Shown piece by piece: positions 5,113 through 7,139 of a stretch of DNA of 7,139 bases. Positions within the stretch are counted from its first letter, which is position 1. Every line of letters begins with the position of its first letter. Location: positions 1-7,139 of the forward strand of contig CAJVXD010000060.1 of the NCBI GenBank assembly GCA_913009675.1, read 5' to 3'. Position numbers and translations under genes: made by a program. The notes under the pieces were generated by a model that was not told the DNA's origin, made no database searches, and saw only the letters and a program-made list of their open reading frames with translations. The DNA is from an uncultured bacterium (GTDB taxonomy: Bacteria; Omnitrophota; Gorgyraeia; Gorgyraeales; Gorgyraeaceae).

Positions 5113-6912
5113 ATGAGAATTTTGTTAGAACCGATTTTAATCGCGATACTGGCAGGATGTGCTATTTTCCTGATACCAAAGAGGTTTAGGAGGGTGACGG
5201 AGACCTTTAGTCTTATTACCTCTTTGTACTTATTTATAGCTGCCATAAGGATATTCGTCCACCCGGCTATAGAGAATAGATTATTCTATCTAGACGGCCT
5301 TTCCAGACTTATTGTTCTTGCAATAGGGTTTTTTGGAGTCGTAGTGAGTCTGTATTCGATGCGCTTTATGTCTAGCTGTAAGAGATTCCGTTCATATTAT
5401 GCCTATCTTGTATGGACAATCGGTTTTTCTATGCTTGCAGCTGTTTCGAATAACATGATATTGCTTCTGGCGTCATGGGGTTTTCTAGGTTTTACACTTT
5501 TTATGCTTATCAATGTTGAAAGCCCAGCCGCAGCTTCTATAAGTAAAAAGACCTTTATTATAATAGGCTCATCAGATGCTCTTATGCTCATGGGTTTTGC
5601 CATGCTCTGGCTTATTACCGGAAGCTTGACTCTGAGCGGAACAAGGATAAGCATAGATAATCCTCTTGCCTTCTGGTCATTCCTATTGATAGCAATAGGC
5701 GCATTTGCAAAGGCAGGGGCTATGCCTTTTCATACATGGATACCTGACACTGCAAAAGAAGCACCTATACCTGTTACTGCATTTTTACCCGCCAGTCTTG
5801 ATAAATTGCTCGGTATCTATCTACTGGCGCGCTTGGTATTGGGCCTATTTATATTGAACAAATTTTCATATGCCCTCCTTATGGTGATAGGTGCAGTTAC
5901 AATAGTAGCTGCAGTAATGATGGCCCTTATTCAGCATGATTTTAAAAAACTCCTCGGCTATCATGCAGTAAGCCAGGTCGGGTATATGGTCCTTGGCATA
6001 GGGACTGGAAATGTAATGGGTATTGCAGGCGGACTCTTTCATATGCTGAATCATGCGATATATAAATCCTGCCTGTTTTTATCAGGCGGGAATGTGGAAT
6101 ATAAAACAAAGACATCGGAACTCGATTCCCTTGGAGGCCTTGCCAAGGTGATGCCCTTGACATTTTTTACGACATTGATTGCCTCTTTTGCGATATCAGG
6201 CGTTCCGCCTTTTAATGGTTTCTTTTCAAAATGGATGATCTATCAGGGTTTGATAGAAAAGGGCAGGTCGGGTGGGGTATTGTGGATATTTTGTATAGTG
6301 GCAGCTATGTTTGGAAGCGCATTGACCCTTGCCTCATTTATAAAACTTATCCATGCAATCTTCTTAGGCAAGGCTAAGGGCGAATCACGAGCTACGAGTC
6401 GCAGATCACGCGATGAAGCGCCCTGGTCCATGTGGCTGCCTGCCATGATCCTTGCAGTGCTTTGTATTATATTTGGAATATTTGCTTATGTAGTTCCTTT
6501 AAAAGGCCTTATAATGCCTGCCTTGCCGTCGGGCTTGAAGTTTATAGGTATATGGCCCTCCTTAAAGGCGGCGCTATTCTTATTGATAGGGCTTGGGGTC
6601 GGCTTTTTAATATATCTGGCAGGCAATTTCAAAGGCATGAGAGAGACTTCTCCTTATATAGGAGGAGAACAGCTTTCGAAAGATATGCGGTTATCAGGCA
6701 TAGAATTTTATCGTACGATTGAAGAGATGCCGTTCATAAAAGGTCTTTATCTGAAGGCCGAGGGAAAATTATTTGATATATACGAACAGGGGAAAAAGTT
6801 GGTGTTTTTCTTTATACGGATATTGCAGTATCTGCATAATGGAGTCTTACCGACGTATCTGGTATGGTGTTTGCTGGGCATGGTTGTGATTCTTTTTAGT
6901 ATAGTGAGGTAG
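5113..6912 (+). CDS. NuoL/MrpA-like antiporter (proton-conducting) subunit
   Basis: This 599-residue polytopic membrane protein of the complex I subunit 5/HyfB/MbhH family is the likely H+ or Na+ pump of the complex. Conserved features are FAKAGAMPFHTWIPD at 198-212 (Lys200, the TM7 lysine), LDKLLGIYLLARL near 229-241, QHDFKKLLGYHAVSQVGYM at 274-292 and LNHAIYKSCLFL at 312-323. The glutamate normally found in TM5 (WE in NuoL) is not seen: the aligned stretch is SWGFLG at 121-126. A hydrophilic loop at 421-437 is Arg/Ser-rich and encoded by a repeat-like DNA patch. The C-terminal part has PYIGGEQ at 514-520, an amphipathic stretch to about 565, and a last membrane helix near 581-598. No obvious ribosome site precedes the ATG, yet the sequence begins directly with a first helix as expected. 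The next gene starts six bases after its stop. Confidence 0.92.
   Translation: MRILLEPILIAILAGCAIFLIPKRFRRVTETFSLITSLYLFIAAIRIFVHPAIENRLFYLDGLSRLIVLAIGFFGVVVSLYSMRFMSSCKRFRSYYAYLVWTIGFSMLAAVSNNMILLLASWGFLGFTLFMLINVESPAAASISKKTFIIIGSSDALMLMGFAMLWLITGSLTLSGTRISIDNPLAFWSFLLIAIGAFAKAGAMPFHTWIPDTAKEAPIPVTAFLPASLDKLLGIYLLARLVLGLFILNKFSYALLMVIGAVTIVAAVMMALIQHDFKKLLGYHAVSQVGYMVLGIGTGNVMGIAGGLFHMLNHAIYKSCLFLSGGNVEYKTKTSELDSLGGLAKVMPLTFFTTLIASFAISGVPPFNGFFSKWMIYQGLIEKGRSGGVLWIFCIVAAMFGSALTLASFIKLIHAIFLGKAKGESRATSRRSRDEAPWSMWLPAMILAVLCIIFGIFAYVVPLKGLIMPALPSGLKFIGIWPSLKAALFLLIGLGVGFLIYLAGNFKGMRETSPYIGGEQLSKDMRLSGIEFYRTIEEMPFIKGLYLKAEGKLFDIYEQGKKLVFFFIRILQYLHNGVLPTYLVWCLLGMVVILFSIVR
6384..6413 (+). repeat. 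Repeat-like patch inside the NuoL-like gene
   Basis: ATCACG occurs at 6384-6389 and again at 6405-6410. ACGAG occurs at 6387-6391 and 6394-6398. TCGC (6399-6402) and GCGA (6410-6413) form a small inverted pair. The patch is in frame and encodes part of an Arg/Ser-rich loop (SRATSRRSR) between transmembrane helices, just before the conserved EAPW. Its CGA/CGC arginine codons contrast with the AGG/AGA preferred in the other genes. It may be a short mobile or simple repeat tolerated in a loop, but it is too short to be sure. Confidence 0.35.
6906..6909 (+). promoter_or_regulatory. Ribosome binding site for the MbhD-like gene
   Basis: GAGG lies nine bases before the ATG at 6919, inside the last codons of the NuoL-like gene. 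It is one of the few acceptable Shine-Dalgarno sequences in the window and supports the chosen start of a gene whose 3' end is missing. Confidence 0.5.
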
Positions 6913-6918
6913 ACAGGG

Positions 6919-7139
6919 ATGCTTGAACTACAGGGCCTTCTTATATTTATGATTATAGGCGCGCTGATTGCCGTAAGGACAAAGGACCTTCTTTCCTCTG
7001 TAATTGCAGTGGGGACCGTGGGCCTTGGATTGTCGCTGGCCTTTTTAATACTCAAGGCGCCTGACCTTGCAATAGCGCAGCTAGTGGTGGAGATATTATG
7101 TATCATCATATTAATAAGGGCCACTATCAGGAAAGACCT
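6919..7139 (+). CDS. MbhD/DUF4040 (MrpB-like) subunit, 3' truncated
   Basis: The reading frame from ATG at 6919 runs off the end of the window after 73 complete codons. It shows an N-terminal helix, a short charged loop (VRTKDL near 19-24), and a second and third helix separated by LKAPDLAIAQLVVEIL at 45-60. The APDLAxxQLxVE signature is that of the MbhD/DUF4040 domain found in Mbh hydrogenases and at the start of MrpB-type antiporter subunits. It would sit in the membrane and help form the ion-translocation unit beside the NuoL-like protein. Its presence predicts further Mrp-like genes (MbhE/MrpB, MrpC, MrpD and similar) downstream. Only the N-terminal part can be judged. Confidence 0.85.
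   Translation, partial: MLELQGLLIFMIIGALIAVRTKDLLSSVIAVGTVGLGLSLAFLILKAPDLAIAQLVVEILCIIILIRATIRKD

Noticed and set aside
6068..6090. Hairpin CCTGCCTG / CAGGCGGG with a T-rich loop, resembling a terminator
   Set aside because: It lies within the coding sequence of the NuoL-like gene at a conserved Lys region, and the T residues are in the loop rather than after the stem.

Overview
The window is one end of a contig from an anaerobic bacterium, probably an uncultured one assembled from Illumina metagenomic or single-cell reads. Everything real lies on the + strand, in one tightly packed operon truncated at both ends. Base composition is moderate, with heavy use of ATA (Ile) and AGG/AGA (Arg) codons and mostly weak Shine-Dalgarno sequences. 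These traits and the gene order resemble candidate phyla such as Omnitrophota, but that placement is a low-confidence impression.

Bases 1-179 are not genomic. Positions 122-179 match the 58-base Illumina P5/TruSeq universal adapter exactly. They are preceded by a 13-T run (the flow-cell oligo linker) and by 108 bases almost devoid of C (read-through noise). Biological sequence begins at 180, inside a gene.

The operon has three modules. (1) Electron input, 181-2027: a 5'-truncated 4Fe-4S protein of the HydB/AsrA kind, an FAD/NAD(P)-binding [2Fe-2S] reductase subunit of the HydG/AsrB kind, and a HycB-like polyferredoxin. (2) Group 4 [NiFe]-hydrogenase core, 2080-5057: NuoH-like membrane subunit, NuoB-like small subunit, NuoC-like subunit and NuoD-like catalytic large subunit. 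Both Cys pairs for the NiFe site are intact (RICGIC near the N-terminus, DPCYCCTER near the C-terminus), so this is a hydrogenase rather than a complex I relative that has lost the metal site. (3) Ion pumping, 5113 to the end: a NuoL/MrpA-like antiporter subunit and the start of an MbhD/DUF4040 (MrpB-like) subunit.

The inferred complex is a membrane-bound, ion-translocating hydrogenase whose soluble arm carries a flavin/NAD(P) module like that of cytoplasmic sulfhydrogenases (group 3b). It could exchange electrons between NAD(P)H, perhaps also ferredoxin, and protons/H2, coupled to H+ or Na+ movement. This differs from the ferredoxin-only Ech/Mbh and the formate-linked Hyc/Hyf layouts. It is the most interesting point in the window.

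The two largest intergenic gaps (2028-2079 and 5058-5112) lie exactly at the module boundaries, and each contains a hairpin-forming sequence. The third gap (3847-3884) holds an 11-codon mini-ORF that overlaps the upstream stop codon. No RNA genes, CRISPR arrays, insertion sequences or intrinsic terminators were seen, and no gene of the - strand is credible.
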